Assembly (NCBI GenBank): GCA_900556935.1
Contig: USQL01000065.1
Location: 1 to 12,535, forward strand
Direction of reading: 5' to 3'
Source: an uncultured Eubacteriales bacterium
GTDB taxonomy: Bacteria; Bacillota; Clostridia; Oscillospirales; Oscillospiraceae
DNA length: 12,535 bases
How positions within the stretch are numbered: position 1 is the stretch's first letter; every line of letters begins with the position of its first letter. The notes beneath the pieces are model-generated. The model had not been told where the DNA came from. It worked only from the letters and a program-made list of their open reading frames with translations, and made no database searches. This document shows positions 12,111 to 12,535 of the stretch, piece by piece. Made by a program: the position numbers and the translations under genes.

Positions 12111-12535
12111 ATGGATGTAACAAAGTATTCTACCGGCTATTACCCCGCCCCCGGAGAGCACCTGAAATGGGTCCACAAGGACCATATTGAGAAGGCCCCC
12201 CAGTGGTGCTCTGTGGACCTGCGGGACGGCAACCAGAGCCTGGTGATTCCCATGAGCCTGGAGGAGAAGCTGGATTTCTATAAGATGCTGCTGAAAATAG
12301 GCTTCAAGGAGATTGAGGTTGGTTTCCCGGCGGCCTCCGAGACGGAATACACCTTCCTGCGGACGCTGATTGAGAAGAATATGATTCCTGAGGACGTGAC
12401 GGTCCAGGTGCTGACCCAGTGCCGGGAGCACATCATCCGCAAGACCTTTGAGGCCTGCAAGGGCGCGCCCAGCGCCATTATCCACTTCTACAATTCCACC
12501 TCTGTGGCCCAGCGGGAGCAGGTGTTCAAAAAGTC
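12111..12535 (+). CDS. leuA: 2-isopropylmalate synthase, N-terminal part (runs off the window)
   Basis: The first 141 codons are present. The enzyme condenses acetyl-CoA with 2-ketoisovalerate, the first committed step of leucine synthesis, in the cytosol. SVDLRDGNQSL (34-44) carries the metal-binding Asp39 and Arg38, followed by the beta-strand FKEIEVGFPAASETEY typical of the DRE-TIM barrel family. The extended N terminus (YYPAPGEHLKWV) and the SVDLRDGNQ form point to the longer, actinobacterial/fungal-like LeuA type rather than the short one. ATG 12111 is preceded by AGAGG 11 bases upstream. Expression is under the T-box. The remainder, including the allosteric leucine-binding domain, is outside the window. 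Confidence 0.93.
   Translation, partial: MDVTKYSTGYYPAPGEHLKWVHKDHIEKAPQWCSVDLRDGNQSLVIPMSLEEKLDFYKMLLKIGFKEIEVGFPAASETEYTFLRTLIEKNMIPEDVTVQVLTQCREHIIRKTFEACKGAPSAIIHFYNSTSVAQREQVFKK

Noticed and set aside
12100..12120. Six-residue leader peptide MCKQWM overlapping the leuA start
   Set aside because: The AGAGG abuts its ATG, too close for initiation, it holds no leucine codons, and leuA is already controlled by the T-box.
12090..12485. 131-codon minus-strand frame opposite leuA
   Set aside because: Shadow of leuA; no ribosome site or recognisable motif.
1..12535. CRISPR arrays, tRNA or rRNA genes, transposases
   Set aside because: No regularly spaced repeats, no cloverleaf with a T-loop motif and no transposase-like frame were seen.

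Overview
The window looks like a chromosomal stretch from a moderately high-GC Firmicute of class Clostridia (gut Oscillospirales-like). The signs are AGGAGG-type ribosome binding sites, TTGACA/TATAAT promoters, a T-box leader, a clostridial-type flavin thioredoxin reductase, a YerC-type TrpR homologue and a peptidase-containing bacteriocin exporter. The genus cannot be named from the sequence alone.

Layout. (1) 1-2480, minus strand: a DUF308/HdeD-like membrane protein with its own promoter and terminator, preceded by a tight redox operon trxB-trxA-ohrR. The reductase lacks a classical NADPH site and the regulator is an OhrR-type peroxide sensor. A promoter with two OhrR-like candidate sites lies in front of trxB. 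(2) 2500-3050: a decayed region holding a broken hybrid histidine kinase/receiver remnant, a terminator, a stretch with strongly nested inverted repeats (possible structured RNA) and the promoter and leader of the next operon. (3) 3053-8821, plus strand: an NHLM/NHLP-type bacteriocin export operon, made of a very short HlyD-like adaptor, a C39-peptidase ABC transporter, a second ABC transporter with a non-peptidase N-terminal domain, and a cytosolic SGNH/sialate-O-acetylesterase-like enzyme. No precursor peptide or classical modification enzyme is visible. (4) 8821-8932: back-to-back terminators between convergent operons, one of them an almost uninterrupted palindrome. (5) 8933-11484, minus strand: a polar amino acid ABC importer (binding lipoprotein, permease, ATPase) followed by a TrpR-like repressor; repeated motifs overlap the operon promoter. 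(6) 11750-12535, plus strand: a strong promoter, a complete T-box leader with a predicted leucine (CUG) specifier, and the 5' part of leuA, cut by the window edge.

How they fit. The trx operon supplies reduced thioredoxin and may be controlled by its own peroxide sensor. The importer operon probably self-regulates through the TrpR-like protein. leuA is expressed when uncharged tRNA-Leu accumulates. The least explained unit is the exporter/esterase operon, whose cargo must be encoded outside the window or be non-canonical. Two related GC-rich palindromes (8828-8863 and 11610-11632) look like members of a dispersed repeat family.
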